DNA of 64,000 bases from Saccharopolyspora spinosa NRRL 18395 (GTDB lineage Bacteria > Actinomycetota > Actinomycetes > Mycobacteriales > Pseudonocardiaceae), in the NCBI RefSeq assembly GCF_000194155.1, contig NZ_GL877878.1:372001-436000 (forward strand), in the 5' to 3' direction. Positions within the stretch are counted from its first letter, which is position 1; each line of letters begins with the position of its first letter. Both the position numbers and the translations under genes were made by a program. This document shows positions 47,196 to 57,060 of the stretch, one piece after another. The notes beneath the pieces were generated by a model. The model had not been told where the DNA came from. It was given only the letters and a program-made list of their open reading frames with translations, and did no database searches.

Positions 47196-47480
47196 TCAGC
47201 GGCGCCAGGCGGTCCGCTTCTTGCGCAGGTCGATCAGCAGGCCGATGACCAGGACCGCCGCGATGAAGACCAGGTAGCCGTCCTCGGTCTTGAATTGCCC
47301 GCCGCCGCTGAGGACGCCCTGGTGGTTGCCGATCAGCATGGCCAGGCACGCGACGACCGAGAACCAGCCCATGAACTGGGTGCCCTTCGGGAAACCGCCG
47401 TGCCAGCCCCACTCGACCGACGGTTCCTCGGCCGGGTCGATGGCCTGGCCGGGCTTCTTCTCCAGCTCGGTGCTCGCCAC
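47196..47480 (-). CDS. DUF2631-like small membrane protein
   Basis: 94 residues from the GTG at 47480, with AGGAGGGGAAC before it. An acidic N-terminus (VEWGWHGGFPKGTQ) is followed by two membrane helices, MGWFSVVACLAMLIGNHQG and a second in GYLVFIAAVLVIGLLIDL, and a basic end. This layout matches DUF2631 proteins found next to dxr in mycobacteria. Function unknown. Confidence 0.75.
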   Translation of the reverse strand: MASTELEKKPGQAIDPAEEPSVEWGWHGGFPKGTQFMGWFSVVACLAMLIGNHQGVLSGGGQFKTEDGYLVFIAAVLVIGLLIDLRKKRTAWRR

Positions 47481-47680
47481 GTTCCCCTCCTGTGCCACGC
47501 CGGCCGCCAGGCCGGAAGACGTTACTAGGTGTGCAGACCGCCGTCCGGCGATCCACATTGCCCCCATCCTCGCACACGCCCTCGGTGCCCGAGCGCGCAC
47601 CTGCCCCCCTGCGATCAGCGAAAAGGGTGTTGCGGAAGCGATTTCCGCAACACCCCGCGCCGAGGACGGTGGGCTCGCTC

Positions 47681-47950
47681 CTAACGCTGCACCGCCTTGC
47701 GGCCGACGATCACGCGGTAGATGCCCAGCACGATGACCGAGCCGACAATGGCCAGGATCCAGGTGCTCAGCGACCAGAACCGGTCGATGCCGACGCCGAA
47801 GATCCAGTTGCCGAGCAGCCCGCCGACGAACGCGCCCACCACGCCAAGCAGCATGGTGACCAGAATCCCGCCCGGGTCCTTGCCCGGCATGATCGCCTTC
47901 GCGATTGCCCCCACGACCAGGCCGAGAACGATCCATCCGATGATGCCCAT
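47681..47950 (-). CDS. GlsB/YeaQ/YmgE family stress-response membrane protein
   Basis: 89 residues, ATG at 47950 after GAGGAGAACC. This is the Transgly_assoc family: [20 protein letters not shown], then [20 protein letters not shown] and [12 protein letters not shown]. Three Gly-rich helices. Family members are induced by osmotic, acid or general stress; the mechanism is unknown. It is divergent from dxr. Confidence 0.88.
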   Translation of the reverse strand: MGIIGWIVLGLVVGAIAKAIMPGKDPGGILVTMLLGVVGAFVGGLLGNWIFGVGIDRFWSLSTWILAIVGSVIVLGIYRVIVGRKAVQR

Positions 47951-48063
47951 TGCGGTTCTCCTCACGTCATCCGGTTCACCCGGCCGGGGCCTACCACCTG
48001 ATCGTGAGCCCCGGAAGTGATTTGCGCACCGCGAGCGACGGGTGCTCACCTTCTTCGGGGACA

Positions 48064-49308
48064 ATGACCGTGATGCACGCCGACACCCCGAATCAGAGCG
48101 CACCCGGCGACCCCCGCACCGTGCTGGTGCTCGGCTCGACCGGTTCGATCGGTACCCAGGCCCTAGACGTGATCCGGCACAACCCCGGCCGGTTCCGGGT
48201 CGCCGGGCTGGCCGCGGGCGGCAGCGACCCGCAGGCGCTGGCGCAACAGGCGCTGGAGTTCGACGTCCCGGCGGTCGCGGTCGCCAAGGGCACCGCCGTC
48301 GAAGACGTCCAGCTCGCCCTCTACGCCGAGGCCCAGAAGCGCGGCTACGCGGCCGGTGAATTCCGCCTCCCCAGGCTGCTGGCCGGGCCGGAGGCGGTCA
48401 CCGACCTCATCGAGTCCACCCCCGCCGACGTGGTGCTCAACGGCGTCGACGGCTCGCGCGGTCTCAAGCCGACGCTGGCCGCGCTGGCGACCGGCGCGCA
48501 GCTGGCGCTGGCCAACAAGGAGTCGCTGATCGCGGGTGGTGCGCTGGTGCTCAAGGGCGCCGCCCCCGGCCAGATCGTGCCGGTCGACTCCGAGCACTCC
48601 GCGCTGGCGCAGTGCCTGTTCGGGGGTCGTTCCGACGAGGTGGAACGGCTGGTGCTGACCGCCTCCGGCGGCCCGTTCCGGGGCCGCAAGCGCGACGAGC
48701 TCGTGGACGTCACGGTGCAGCAAGCGCTGGCCCACCCGACCTGGTCGATGGGCAGCGTGGTCACCATCAATTCGGCCACACTGGTCAACAAGGGTCTGGA
48801 GCTGATCGAGGCGCACCTGCTGTTCGGCATCGACTACGACCGGATCGACGTCGTGGTGCACCCGCAGTCGATCGTGCACTCGATGGTCACCTTCGTGGAC
48901 GGCGCCACGATCGCCCAGGCCAGCCCGCCGAACATGCGGATCCCGATCGCGATGAGCCTGGAATGGCCGCGCCGGGTGCCCAAGGCCGCCCCGGCGCTGA
49001 CCTTCGAGCAGGCGCAGGAGTGGACCTTCGAGCCGGTGGACAACGAGGCGTTCCCGGCTGTCGAGCTGGCCCGGGCTGCGGGCTCCGGCGGCGGTTGCCT
49101 GCCCGCGATCTACAACGCGGCGAACGAAGAAGCGCTCGCGGCCTTCGTCGATGGCCGACTTCGCTTCACCGGAATCGTGCAAACTGTGGGTGAGGTGCTC
49201 GCCGGCGCAGATCAGTGGCGCAGCGATCCGGCGGGCTTGGACGAGGTCTTCGCGGCCGAGGGCTGGGCGCGGACTCGGGCTCGCGAGCTCGCGGGGAAGG
49301 CGGAGTAA
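48064..49308 (+). CDS. dxr: 1-deoxy-D-xylulose 5-phosphate reductoisomerase
   Basis: 414 residues from the ATG at 48064 (ATG at 48073 is also possible). The NADPH-binding loop is [18 protein letters not shown] (residues about 19-36). Substrate and metal motifs [24 protein letters not shown] and [10 protein letters not shown] are present, and also [20 protein letters not shown]. This is the first committed step of the MEP isoprenoid pathway; ispG of the same pathway lies 1.6 kb downstream with rip1 between them, as in Mycobacterium. Confidence 0.96.
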   Translation: MTVMHADTPNQSAPGDPRTVLVLGSTGSIGTQALDVIRHNPGRFRVAGLAAGGSDPQALAQQALEFDVPAVAVAKGTAVEDVQLALYAEAQKRGYAAGEFRLPRLLAGPEAVTDLIESTPADVVLNGVDGSRGLKPTLAALATGAQLALANKESLIAGGALVLKGAAPGQIVPVDSEHSALAQCLFGGRSDEVERLVLTASGGPFRGRKRDELVDVTVQQALAHPTWSMGSVVTINSATLVNKGLELIEAHLLFGIDYDRIDVVVHPQSIVHSMVTFVDGATIAQASPPNMRIPIAMSLEWPRRVPKAAPALTFEQAQEWTFEPVDNEAFPAVELARAAGSGGGCLPAIYNAANEEALAAFVDGRLRFTGIVQTVGEVLAGADQWRSDPAGLDEVFAAEGWARTRARELAGKAE

Positions 49309-49311
49309 TAG

Positions 49312-50595
49312 ATGCTGGTCGTCGTTGGCATCATCATCTTCTTCCTCGGGTTGCTGTTCTCCATCGCGTGGCACGAGCTGGGGCACCTGGCGACAGCGAA
49401 GCTGTTCGGGATCAAGGTCACCCAGTACATGGTCGGCTTCGGGCGCACCATCTGGTCGCGCAAGAAGGGCGACACCGAGTACGGCGTGAAACTCATCCCG
49501 TTCGGCGGCTACATCCGGATGATCGGCATGTTTCCGCCGAAGAAGGACGAGAAGTACGGGCGCACCGCGTCGTCCGCGCCGTGGCGGGCGATGATCGAGG
49601 ACGCCCGCCAGATGTCCGCCGAGGAGATCACCCCCGAGGACGCGCACCGGCAGTTCTACCAGCGCAGCCCGTGGAAGCGGGTCATCGTGATGCTGGCCGG
49701 GCCGGTGATGAACCTCATCCTGGCGGTCGGCATCTTCGCGGCGATCCTGATGGGCCACGGCATCAACACGCCGACCACGACGGTGTCGTCGGTCAGCGCG
49801 TGCGTGCTCCCCGCTACCGCCCCGAACACCGAGCAGTGCCCGGCGGATGCGCCGCCGTCGCCGGCCGCGGCCGCCGACTTCCGGCCCGGCGACCGGATCC
49901 TGGAGTTCAACGGCAAGCCCTACGCCTCGTGGGACGAGTTGCAACTGGCCATCCGGCGCTCCGCCGGCACCGTGCCGGTGGTCGTCGACCGCGGCGGCCA
50001 GCAGCTGACCCTGCAGGCGAACCTGATGCAGACCGACCGGCCGAAGCTGAACTCGACCAGCGAGTACGAGAAGGTCGGCTTCCTCGGCCTGACCCCGACG
50101 TCGCAGCTGGTGAAGCAGGACGTCGGCGGCGTGGCGAAGACCATCGGCGGCTTCGTCAGCCTCACCGCGCAGAAGGTCGTCGAGTTGCCGCAGCGGGTGC
50201 CCGACTTGATCAACGCGATCTTCGGCGGTGAACGGCACCAGGACTCGCCGGTGGGCATCGTCGGCGCGAGCCGGCTGGGCGGCGAGGTGCTGGCCTCGGA
50301 CGACTACGGCGTGGACGCCCGGATCATCATGATGTTCAACCTGCTCGCGGGCGTGAACCTGTCGTTGTTCGTGTTCAACATGCTGCCGATCCTGCCGCTG
50401 GATGGCGGCCACGTCGCCGGCGCGATCTGGGAGAGTCTCCGCCGAGGGTTCGCCAAGCTGGTGCGGCGGCCGGACCCGGGCCCGTTCGACACGGCGCGGC
50501 TGATGCCGCTGGCGTACGCGGTGAGCCTGATCTTCATCGCGTACTCGCTGCTGGTCCTGGTCGCCGATGTCGTGAACCCGGTGAAGCTGTTCTAG
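49312..50595 (+). CDS. rip1: Site-2 protease (RseP/Rip1 family)
   Basis: 427 residues. The zinc motif HELGH lies in the first membrane helix (AWHELGHLATAKLFG, His21-His25) and the third ligand in LPLDGGHVAGA near residue 363. A PDZ domain lies between (RPGDRILEFNGKPYASWDEL). It cleaves anti-sigma factors and other membrane proteins inside the bilayer; mycobacterial Rip1 controls cell-envelope and stress regulons. It starts 3 bases after the dxr stop, so the two are co-transcribed. Confidence 0.94.
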   Translation: MLVVVGIIIFFLGLLFSIAWHELGHLATAKLFGIKVTQYMVGFGRTIWSRKKGDTEYGVKLIPFGGYIRMIGMFPPKKDEKYGRTASSAPWRAMIEDARQMSAEEITPEDAHRQFYQRSPWKRVIVMLAGPVMNLILAVGIFAAILMGHGINTPTTTVSSVSACVLPATAPNTEQCPADAPPSPAAAADFRPGDRILEFNGKPYASWDELQLAIRRSAGTVPVVVDRGGQQLTLQANLMQTDRPKLNSTSEYEKVGFLGLTPTSQLVKQDVGGVAKTIGGFVSLTAQKVVELPQRVPDLINAIFGGERHQDSPVGIVGASRLGGEVLASDDYGVDARIIMMFNLLAGVNLSLFVFNMLPILPLDGGHVAGAIWESLRRGFAKLVRRPDPGPFDTARLMPLAYAVSLIFIAYSLLVLVADVVNPVKLF

Positions 50596-50888
50596 CCGCG
50601 CGGCGGGGGAACGGCATAGGATGTGAATTTCACTCGCATGCCGAGCGGCTGCGGGATCGCGGGAACGCGTGTCGGCCGGTGTTGAACGGCTTCGGCCGCT
50701 CGCCACGGCGGTTAATGGATCGGGTGGTTGACCGGCGCGCGACGGTGCTCCTAACCCGACGTGAACGGGCGCTGATGGTCACCGAACGTTCGACCCCACG
50801 ACGTCCCGCCGGATGAACGTGCGCCGGTATCGTGGTGCGAGGCGGCGCGAGTCGCGCGAAGAACACCAGAAGAGGTGGAGAGGAATCG

Positions 50889-52043
50889 ATGACCGTCGAT
50901 CTGGGCATGCCCGCGTCCCCGGCTCCGGTGCTCGCGGAACGGCGCAAGACCCGGCAGTTACAGGTCGGAGCGGTCGGGGTGGGCAGTGAGCACCCCGTCT
51001 CCGTGCAGAGCATGACCACGACCGTCACTGCGGACATCAACAGCACGCTGCAGCAGATCGCGGAGCTGACCGCCGCCGGGTGCGACATCGTCCGGGTGGC
51101 CTGCCCCAGCGCGGACGACGCGGAGGCGCTGCCGGCCATCGCGCAGAAGTCGAAGATCCCGGTCATCGCCGACATCCACTTCCAGCCGAAGTACGTGTTC
51201 GCGGCGATCGAAGCCGGTTGCGCCGCGGTGCGCGTCAACCCGGGCAACATCAAGAAGTTCGACGACAAGGTCAAGGAGATCGCGCAGGCCGCCAAGGACC
51301 ACGGCACGCCGATCCGGATCGGCGTCAACGCCGGTTCGCTGGACCCGCGGCTGATGCAGAAGTACGGCAAGGCGACCCCGGAGGCGCTGGCCGAGTCGGC
51401 GCTGTGGGAGGCGAGCCTGTTCGCCGAGCACGACTTCCACGATCTGAAGATCTCGGTGAAGCACAACGACCCGGTCGTGATGGTGCGCGCCTACGAGATC
51501 CTCGCCGAGCAGTGCGACTACCCGCTGCACCTCGGCGTCACCGAGGCAGGCCCGGCGTTCCAGGGCACGATCAAGTCCGCGGTCGCCTTCGGCGCGCTGC
51601 TGCGCCAGGGCATCGGGGACACGATCCGGGTGTCGCTGTCGGCGCCGCCGGTCGAGGAGATCAAGGTCGGCACCCAGATCCTGCAGTCGCTGAACCTGCG
51701 GCCGCGGAAGCTGGAGATCGTGTCGTGCCCGTCGTGCGGACGGGCGCAGGTGGACGTGTACAAGCTCGCCGAGGAGGTCACCGCCGGCCTGGAGGGCATG
51801 GAGGTGCCGTTGCGGGTCGCGGTCATGGGCTGCGTCGTCAACGGGCCGGGCGAGGCGCGGGAAGCGGACCTCGGCGTGGCCTCGGGCAACGGCAAGGGCC
51901 AGATCTTCGTCAAGGGCGAGGTGATCAAGACGGTGCCGGAGCACCAGATCGTCGAGACCCTGATCGAGGAGGCCATGCGCATCGCCGAGGACATGGAACC
52001 CGCCGACGCCGAGTCCGGCGCGCCGGTCGTCACCGTCAGCTGA
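50889..52043 (+). CDS. ispG: 4-hydroxy-3-methylbut-2-enyl diphosphate synthase
   Basis: 384 residues, ATG at 50889 after GGAGAGGA. IspG (GcpE) is a 4Fe-4S enzyme of the MEP pathway. The TIM barrel has [20 protein letters not shown] and [15 protein letters not shown]. The cluster Cys are in [11 protein letters not shown] (two) and [12 protein letters not shown] (one), with the conserved Glu just after ([10 protein letters not shown]). A 293-base gap without a recognisable gene separates it from rip1. Confidence 0.96.
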   Translation: MTVDLGMPASPAPVLAERRKTRQLQVGAVGVGSEHPVSVQSMTTTVTADINSTLQQIAELTAAGCDIVRVACPSADDAEALPAIAQKSKIPVIADIHFQPKYVFAAIEAGCAAVRVNPGNIKKFDDKVKEIAQAAKDHGTPIRIGVNAGSLDPRLMQKYGKATPEALAESALWEASLFAEHDFHDLKISVKHNDPVVMVRAYEILAEQCDYPLHLGVTEAGPAFQGTIKSAVAFGALLRQGIGDTIRVSLSAPPVEEIKVGTQILQSLNLRPRKLEIVSCPSCGRAQVDVYKLAEEVTAGLEGMEVPLRVAVMGCVVNGPGEAREADLGVASGNGKGQIFVKGEVIKTVPEHQIVETLIEEAMRIAEDMEPADAESGAPVVTVS

Positions 52044-52236
52044 TCTCGCCGCGACCGGCCGTCCCCGATTCAGGGGGCCGGTCTTCGGATTTCCGGGCGT
52101 TCGCGCGTTCCGGTGCGGTGAATCGGCGGTGTTCCGCCGATCGGACTGCTCCGAACGGGTGAGTGCACGTTCGGGTAGGTGTGGTGCATATCGGCAGGGG
52201 AGGCTCTTCGACCGGGGTTTCTGGCAGTCTTGGCAG

Positions 52237-53073
52237 GTGCTCAAGCTCGCCGGTGCACGGCTGTTGGAGGAACGCGACGCGCTGCTGGTCCGTTCCGTGT
52301 TGGATTCCGCTCCGGTTGCGGCCTGCATGGTGGCCGCGCGCGTCGAGGAGGTCGGCGTCCACCCGTTGCGCCTCGGCGGCGAACTCTGGGGCTACGGCAA
52401 CAAGCTCACCGGGATGTGCTTCTCGGGCGCGAACCTGATCCCGCTGCGCGGCGGGCCCGCCGCGATGCGCGCCTTCGCCGACCGCGCGCTGCGCCGACGC
52501 CGCGTGTGCTCGTCGCTGGTCGGCCCGGCCGAGCAGGTGCTCGCGCTTTGGAACGAGGTGGCGGCGCAGTGGGGCCCGGCGCGGGAGGTGCGCGCCGACC
52601 AGCCGCTCATGGCGCTCTCCGAACCGCCGCGGGTGGCCCCGGACCCGCTGGTGCGCCCGGTGCGCCCGGACGAACTGGACCGCTACTTGCCTGCGGCGAT
52701 CGCGATGTTCACCGAGGAAGTCGGGGTGGACCCGTCCAGCGACGGCGGCGCGGCGAGCTACCGCGCGCGGGTCGCCGACCTGATCGCCGGTGGCCGGGCG
52801 TTCGCCCGCTTCGAGGGCGACGAGGTGGTGTTCAAGGCCGAGATCGGCGCGTTGTCCCGAACCGTGGGCCAGATCCAAGGCGTCTGGGTGCATCCGGACC
52901 GGCGCAGCACCGGACTGGGCACGGCGGGAACGGCTGCGGTGGCGGACCGGCTGGTGCGCGGCCTGGGCCGCACGGCGAGCCTGTACGTCAACGGCTACAA
53001 CACCGCCGCCCGCCTGGCCTACCGGAAGGTCGGCTTCCAGCAGGTCGGATCCTTCGGCACCGTCCTCCTCTGA
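52237..53073 (+). CDS. DUF4081 domain GNAT family N-acetyltransferase
   Basis: 278 residues from the GTG at 52237; the longer frame from 52129 has no family match there. The N-terminal DUF4081 region (WGYGNKLTGMCFSGANLIPL) is followed by a C-terminal GNAT fold with the acetyl-CoA loop VWVHPDRRSTGLGTAGTAAV and LYVNGYNTAARLAYRKVGF. The gene is constantly found beside ispG in actinobacteria. The substrate is unknown. Confidence 0.88.
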   Translation: MLKLAGARLLEERDALLVRSVLDSAPVAACMVAARVEEVGVHPLRLGGELWGYGNKLTGMCFSGANLIPLRGGPAAMRAFADRALRRRRVCSSLVGPAEQVLALWNEVAAQWGPAREVRADQPLMALSEPPRVAPDPLVRPVRPDELDRYLPAAIAMFTEEVGVDPSSDGGAASYRARVADLIAGGRAFARFEGDEVVFKAEIGALSRTVGQIQGVWVHPDRRSTGLGTAGTAAVADRLVRGLGRTASLYVNGYNTAARLAYRKVGFQQVGSFGTVLL

Positions 53074-53093
53074 TCATCCACTGTGGAGTTCCG

Positions 53094-53161
53094 CAGCAGT
53101 TTCAATTGAAACTGCTGTTTCTCGTGTGGTGTGTTCGGTGACAGTTTCAATCGAAACTGTC
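53094..53161. terminator. Two AT-rich palindromes after the GNAT gene
   Basis: First: 53094-53117, a perfect 24-bp palindrome with no loop, centred on TTTCAATTGAAA and followed by TTTCTCG. Second: GACAGTTTC (53140-53148) with GAAACTGTC (53153-53161), loop AATC. The same core recurs at 55768-55815 and 58565-58582. The first probably ends the ispG-GNAT transcript; the second lies upstream of the PBP gene. Confidence 0.7.
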
Positions 53162-53249
53162 GTCTGTCTGGTCGGTGTGGCCCGAACGCGAGTGCCCCGC
53201 CGGAAAAAGAGGTGTGGACGTTTCGGGAGGTTTCGGCATACTCGCGGAC

Positions 53250-55037
53250 ATGGTTTCCTCGCGGATCTTGGCCGGCGCGGCGGCATTGCTGCTGTCGCCG
53301 TTGGCCGCTTGCAGCACCGGACCCTCTGAAGAGGACGTGGCCGCGTCCTTCGTGAACGCGGTGGCGGCAGGCGACGCAGCCGGTGCGGCGAACCAGACCG
53401 ACGCGCCCGACCAGGCCCGGCAGGCGTTGGAGGCGGCTCGGCGGAACCTGTCGCCGACCGCCGCGCACGCGACGGTCCGGGAGGTGACCGAGGACGCCCA
53501 GGGGGTGCCTACTGCCCGGTTCGACATGTCCTGGGACTTCGGCGCGGGCAAGGTCTGGAACTACTCGACCGAGCTCAAGCTCGTCGAGCAGGATCAGGGC
53601 TGGAAGGTCCGCTGGGCACCAGCGGTGATCCACCCGCAACTCGCCGCCGGGCAGACCATCGCCTTCCGCGAACAACGGCCCGATCCGGCGCCGGTCCTGG
53701 ACCGCGACGGCAAGCAGCTCATGGGCCCGGAACGGCTGGTCACCGTGAGCCTCAGCCGGCCGGAAGCCGGTGACGTGCCGGCGGTCGCGTCTTCGCTGGC
53801 GAGCGCGCTGAGCACCGTCGAGCCCGCGATCACCCAGCAGTCCATCCTGGACGGCGTGGCGAAAACGCCGCAGGGCCAGCCTTACGCGGTGGTCACGCTG
53901 CGGCAGAGCGACTACGACAAGGTCAAGGCGCAGATCTACGACCTGCCGGGCGTGCGCTTCCCGGCCCAGACGCGGCTGGTCACCACCGAGCGCGGGTACG
54001 GCACGCAGGTGCTCGCGGGCGTCGCGCGCAAGGTCGACGAGCAGGTCGAGGCGAACGCCGGGTGGCGCGTCGTCACGCTCGACGCTGCCGGTCAGGAGGC
54101 CGCGGAGCTGCACGACGTCCCAGAGAAGCCGGTCGCGCCGACCAACGTGACCCTCGGCGACCGCACGCAGCACGCCGCCGAACAGGCGGTGGACCCGGTA
54201 CCGCAGGCCGCGATGCTGGTCGCCATGCAGCCGTCCACCGGCGAGGTGCTCGCCGTGGCGCAGAACGCCGCCGCCGACGCGCAGGGCCCGGTGGCGCTTT
54301 CCGGCCAGTACCCGCCGGGCTCGACGTTCAAGACGGTGACCGCGACCGCCGGGCTGGAGTCCGGCAAGGTCAACATCGACACCCAGGTCGAATGCCCGGG
54401 CAAGAAGGTGTTCGACGGCCGGGTTCTGCCGAACGACAAGGAGTTCGACCTCGGCCAGGTGCCGCTGCGGACGGCGTTCGCGCGTTCCTGCAACACGTCG
54501 TTCGCGCAGCTCGCGGTCGACCTGCCCGGGCAGGCGCTGACCGACGCGGGGCGGCAGCTGGGCCTCGGCGTGGACTTCGACATGGCAGGAGCGACGACGA
54601 TCACCGGCAAGGTGACGCCAGCCGGCAGCACGGTGCAGCGCGCCGAGAACGGCATCGGCCAGGGCACGGTGCTGGCCAGCCCGTTCGGCATGGCGCTGGT
54701 GACGTCCTCGGTCGCCCAAGGGCGGATGCCGGTGCCGACGCTGGTCCGGGGCGTGCCGACGAAGGCCGACGCCGAACCGCAGCCGCCGTCGCCGCAGTCC
54801 CTCGACCAACTCCGCGCGATGATGCGCGAGGTGGTCACCAGCGGGACCGCGACCTCGCTGAACGGCTCCGGTGACGTCCGGGGCAAGACCGGCACGGCGC
54901 AGTTCGGCGACGGGACCCACTCGCACGGCTGGTTCGTCGGCTACCGCGGCGACCTGGCCTTCGCGGTGCTGGTGACCGACGCGGGCTCGTCGGGCCCGGC
55001 CGTCGAGGCCGCGAAGCGCTTCCTCGCGGGCGCCTGA
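53250..55037 (+). CDS. Penicillin-binding lipoprotein (class B, MecA-N domain)
   Basis: 595 residues from the ATG at 53250. A lipoprotein signal with lipobox LAAC (Cys21) anchors it outside the membrane. An NTF2-like MecA-N domain (DVAASFVNAVAAGDAAGAAN) and a dimerisation region precede the transpeptidase domain. Active-site motifs are STFK (about residues 358-361, GSTFKTVTAT), SCN (RSCNTS, near 414) and KTG (RGKTGTAQF, near 546). It is the homologue of the mycobacterial penicillin-binding lipoprotein at the same locus and should cross-link septal or lateral peptidoglycan. Not a resistance gene by itself. Confidence 0.92.
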   Translation: MVSSRILAGAAALLLSPLAACSTGPSEEDVAASFVNAVAAGDAAGAANQTDAPDQARQALEAARRNLSPTAAHATVREVTEDAQGVPTARFDMSWDFGAGKVWNYSTELKLVEQDQGWKVRWAPAVIHPQLAAGQTIAFREQRPDPAPVLDRDGKQLMGPERLVTVSLSRPEAGDVPAVASSLASALSTVEPAITQQSILDGVAKTPQGQPYAVVTLRQSDYDKVKAQIYDLPGVRFPAQTRLVTTERGYGTQVLAGVARKVDEQVEANAGWRVVTLDAAGQEAAELHDVPEKPVAPTNVTLGDRTQHAAEQAVDPVPQAAMLVAMQPSTGEVLAVAQNAAADAQGPVALSGQYPPGSTFKTVTATAGLESGKVNIDTQVECPGKKVFDGRVLPNDKEFDLGQVPLRTAFARSCNTSFAQLAVDLPGQALTDAGRQLGLGVDFDMAGATTITGKVTPAGSTVQRAENGIGQGTVLASPFGMALVTSSVAQGRMPVPTLVRGVPTKADAEPQPPSPQSLDQLRAMMREVVTSGTATSLNGSGDVRGKTGTAQFGDGTHSHGWFVGYRGDLAFAVLVTDAGSSGPAVEAAKRFLAGA

Positions 55038-55094
55038 TCGCTTCACGTGTTCGGGGCGATCGCCAGTGGTGATCATTGTGCTACTTTGTTGCAC

Positions 55095-55367
55095 ATGGAG
55101 CGGATCGGCGTCCGTGAGCTGCGGCAGAACGCCAGTCGATACCTGAAGCGGGTCGCCGCCGGCGAATCGATTCTCGTGACCGATCGGGGGCGCACCGTCG
55201 CGGTGCTAAGTCCGCCCACGCGTGACCAAACCCTGTACGACGAACTCGTCGCCGCCGGAGAGCTCGTGCCCGGTGAAGGCGGTGAGCTCCCCGAACCGTT
55301 GCCCGCAGCGCCGACCCCGAACGTCTCCGACCGGCTGCTGCGCAGGCGTGAACAGGAGCGGCTTTGA
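55095..55367 (+). CDS. vapB: VapB-type antitoxin (Phd/YefM fold)
   Basis: 90 residues from the ATG at 55095. The Phd/YefM DNA-binding head MERIGVRELRQNASRYLKRV with ESILVTDRGRTVAVL is followed by a flexible acidic/Pro tail (LPEPLPAAPTPNVSDRLLRR) that should wrap the toxin. A TACTTT -10 just 13 bases upstream suggests a leaderless message. Its stop overlaps the vapC start by four bases (TTGA). The position between a PBP lipoprotein and map is the same as vapBC23 of M. tuberculosis. Confidence 0.9.
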   Translation: MERIGVRELRQNASRYLKRVAAGESILVTDRGRTVAVLSPPTRDQTLYDELVAAGELVPGEGGELPEPLPAAPTPNVSDRLLRRREQERL

Positions 55368-55759
55368 TCTACTTCGATTCCTCCGCGCTGATCAAGTTGA
55401 TCGCCCCGGAGCCGGAGAGCAAGGCGCTGAGCCAGTGGATCCGCGAGCGCTGGGAACACCCCCGCGTGACCAGCGCGTTGTCGAAGGTGGACGTGCTGCG
55501 CACCTTCCGTGAGGTAAGCCCGGCCGCCGAAGACCTGGCGTCGATCATCGTGTCGAAGATCGACCAGCTGCCGGTGAAGCAGGACGTGCTCGACGTGGCC
55601 ACCGAACTGCGCTGCAACGTCGGCCCGGTGGACGCCATCCACCTGGCCTCCGCGTGCAAGATCAAGCACGGCCTGCACGCCTACGTCTCCTACGATCCGG
55701 CGCTGCTGGCTGCGGCGGAAGACGCGGGGCTGACCACGGCCTCACCAGGCGTGAACTGA
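55364..55759 (+). CDS. vapC: VapC-type PIN-domain ribonuclease toxin
   Basis: 131 residues starting with TTG at 55364. The PIN active-site acidic residues are seen: Asp5 (IYFDSSALIKL), the Glu/Asp in SKVDVLRTF near residue 44, Asp in VGPVDAIHLASA near 91 and Asp in YVSYDPALLAAA near 109. VapC toxins cut tRNA or rRNA and are held by VapB. It is intact and translationally coupled to vapB. Confidence 0.92.
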   Translation: MIYFDSSALIKLIAPEPESKALSQWIRERWEHPRVTSALSKVDVLRTFREVSPAAEDLASIIVSKIDQLPVKQDVLDVATELRCNVGPVDAIHLASACKIKHGLHAYVSYDPALLAAAEDAGLTTASPGVN

Positions 55760-55767
55760 CGGGACTA

Positions 55768-55815
55768 CCGCAATTTCCATTGAAATTGGATCTTCAATTT
55801 CAATGGAAATTGCGG
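55768..55815. terminator. Perfect 21-bp hairpin after vapC
   Basis: Arms 55768-55788 and 55795-55815, 6-base loop, AT-rich (CAATTTCAATGG-type core). It separates vapBC from map. Only about 40 % GC in a high-GC genome. Confidence 0.85.
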
Positions 55816-55897
55816 TCCAACGGCGAGGGGGACGAGTGTGGTGCGTTCGTGGCCGCCACGCGGAGTCCGGGAGCGCAACGCGGTTACAGTGGGGGGC

Positions 55898-56755
55898 ATG
55901 CCGGTTCGAGCTCCGTTGAAGCCAGGCGTGCAGACGCCGCGTCGCCCAGTCCCAGCGCACATCGAGCGCCCCGAGTACGTCGACAAACCGGCTCCCAAGC
56001 GCAACAGCGACCCCGACGTGCAGCCGCCCGAGGTGATCGAGGCGATGCGGGTGGCGGGCAAACTCGCCGCGCAGGCCCTGGTCGAGGCCGGCAAGGCGGT
56101 GCAGCCCGGCGCGACCACCGACCAAGTCGACGCTGTGGTGCACGAGTTCTTCTGCGACCACGGGGTCTACCCTTCGACGCTGGGTTACCGGGGCTTCCCG
56201 AAGTCCTCCTGCACCTCGCTGAACGAGGTGATCTGCCACGGCATCCCGGACTCGACGGTGATCGAGGACGGTGACATCGTCAATGTCGACGTCACCGGTT
56301 TCATCGGCGGCGTGCACGGCGACACCAACGGGACGTTTCTGGCCGGCGAGGTCTCCGAGGACGCGAGGCTGCTGGTGGAGCGCACCCACGAGGCCCTGAT
56401 GCGGGGCATCAAGGCCGCCAAGCCTGGACGTCAGCTCAACGTGATCGGCCGGGTGATCGAGTCCTACGCCAAGCGGTTCGGCTACGGCGTGGTCCGCGAC
56501 TTCACCGGGCACGGCATCGGCCGCTCGTTCCACAGCGGACTGGTGATCCTGCACTACGACGAGCCGTCTGTGCAGACCGTCCTGGAACCCGGCATGACCT
56601 TCACCATCGAGCCGATGATCACCCTCGGCACCCACGAGTACGACATGTGGGACGACGGCTGGACGGTCACGACGAAGGACAAGAGCTGGACGGCCCAGTT
56701 CGAGCACACCATCCTAATCACCGAAGAAGGCAACGAAATCCTGACTCTGCCCTGA
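55898..56755 (+). CDS. map: Methionine aminopeptidase type I
   Basis: 285 residues from the ATG at 55898 with GGGGGG upstream; a GGTTACAGT -10-like element lies just before. The N-terminal extension of about 40 residues is Pro-rich with the SH3-binding-like pattern of mycobacterial MapB. Metal ligands: VNVDVTG (Asp), HGDTNGTF (Asp), TGHGIGR (His), TIEPMITLG (Glu) and FEHTIL (Glu). It removes initiator Met from new proteins. Confidence 0.95.
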   Translation: MPVRAPLKPGVQTPRRPVPAHIERPEYVDKPAPKRNSDPDVQPPEVIEAMRVAGKLAAQALVEAGKAVQPGATTDQVDAVVHEFFCDHGVYPSTLGYRGFPKSSCTSLNEVICHGIPDSTVIEDGDIVNVDVTGFIGGVHGDTNGTFLAGEVSEDARLLVERTHEALMRGIKAAKPGRQLNVIGRVIESYAKRFGYGVVRDFTGHGIGRSFHSGLVILHYDEPSVQTVLEPGMTFTIEPMITLGTHEYDMWDDGWTVTTKDKSWTAQFEHTILITEEGNEILTLP

Positions 56756-56760
56756 TCCAG

Positions 56761-56817
56761 GCTCGTTTTGCGTGGCGGTGCCGGTTGCGAGGGTGGCTAA
56801 GCGGCTTCGCCGCTTGG
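56761..56817 (+). repeat. Intergenic repeat family, copy 4 (deleted form)
   Basis: CTCGTTTTGCGTGGCGGTG runs directly into CCGGTTGCGAGGGTGGCTAA and the hairpin AAGCGGCTTCGCCGCTT. It thus lacks the middle part seen in copies 1 and 3. It begins 5 bases after the map stop. The rest of the gap to 57060 is less GC-rich and holds no recognised gene or cobalamin riboswitch. Confidence 0.7.
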
Positions 56818-57060
56818 GGCGGCGTCAAGTCGTCAGATTCGAGTGTCGCGGTTGCGATTGTGCTGTTGTAGTGCGCGCTTTCGCTTCCCCGCATTGGCTT
56901 TCGGCTGTGCTTAGCGGTTGCTTTGCCCGGCGATTTCGTGCGGTTTCGCCGACTGCAGCGTCTGCGTGCGGCGTCGGTCCTCGGATGGTCGGCCTGTAGG
57001 TGCTGCCGGTGGTTCGGTGGTGCCTTCGGGAGGCTCGGGTTGATGGGGTAGGAACTACGT

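Noticed and set aside
48163-50706. An 847-residue minus-strand open frame across dxr and rip1
   Set aside because: Antisense shadow of two certain genes, with skewed Arg/His/Gln composition and no motif.
56818-57060. Possible cobalamin riboswitch before cobQ
   Set aside because: I looked for the B12 box and saw nothing like it; the region shows no convincing conserved fold by eye.
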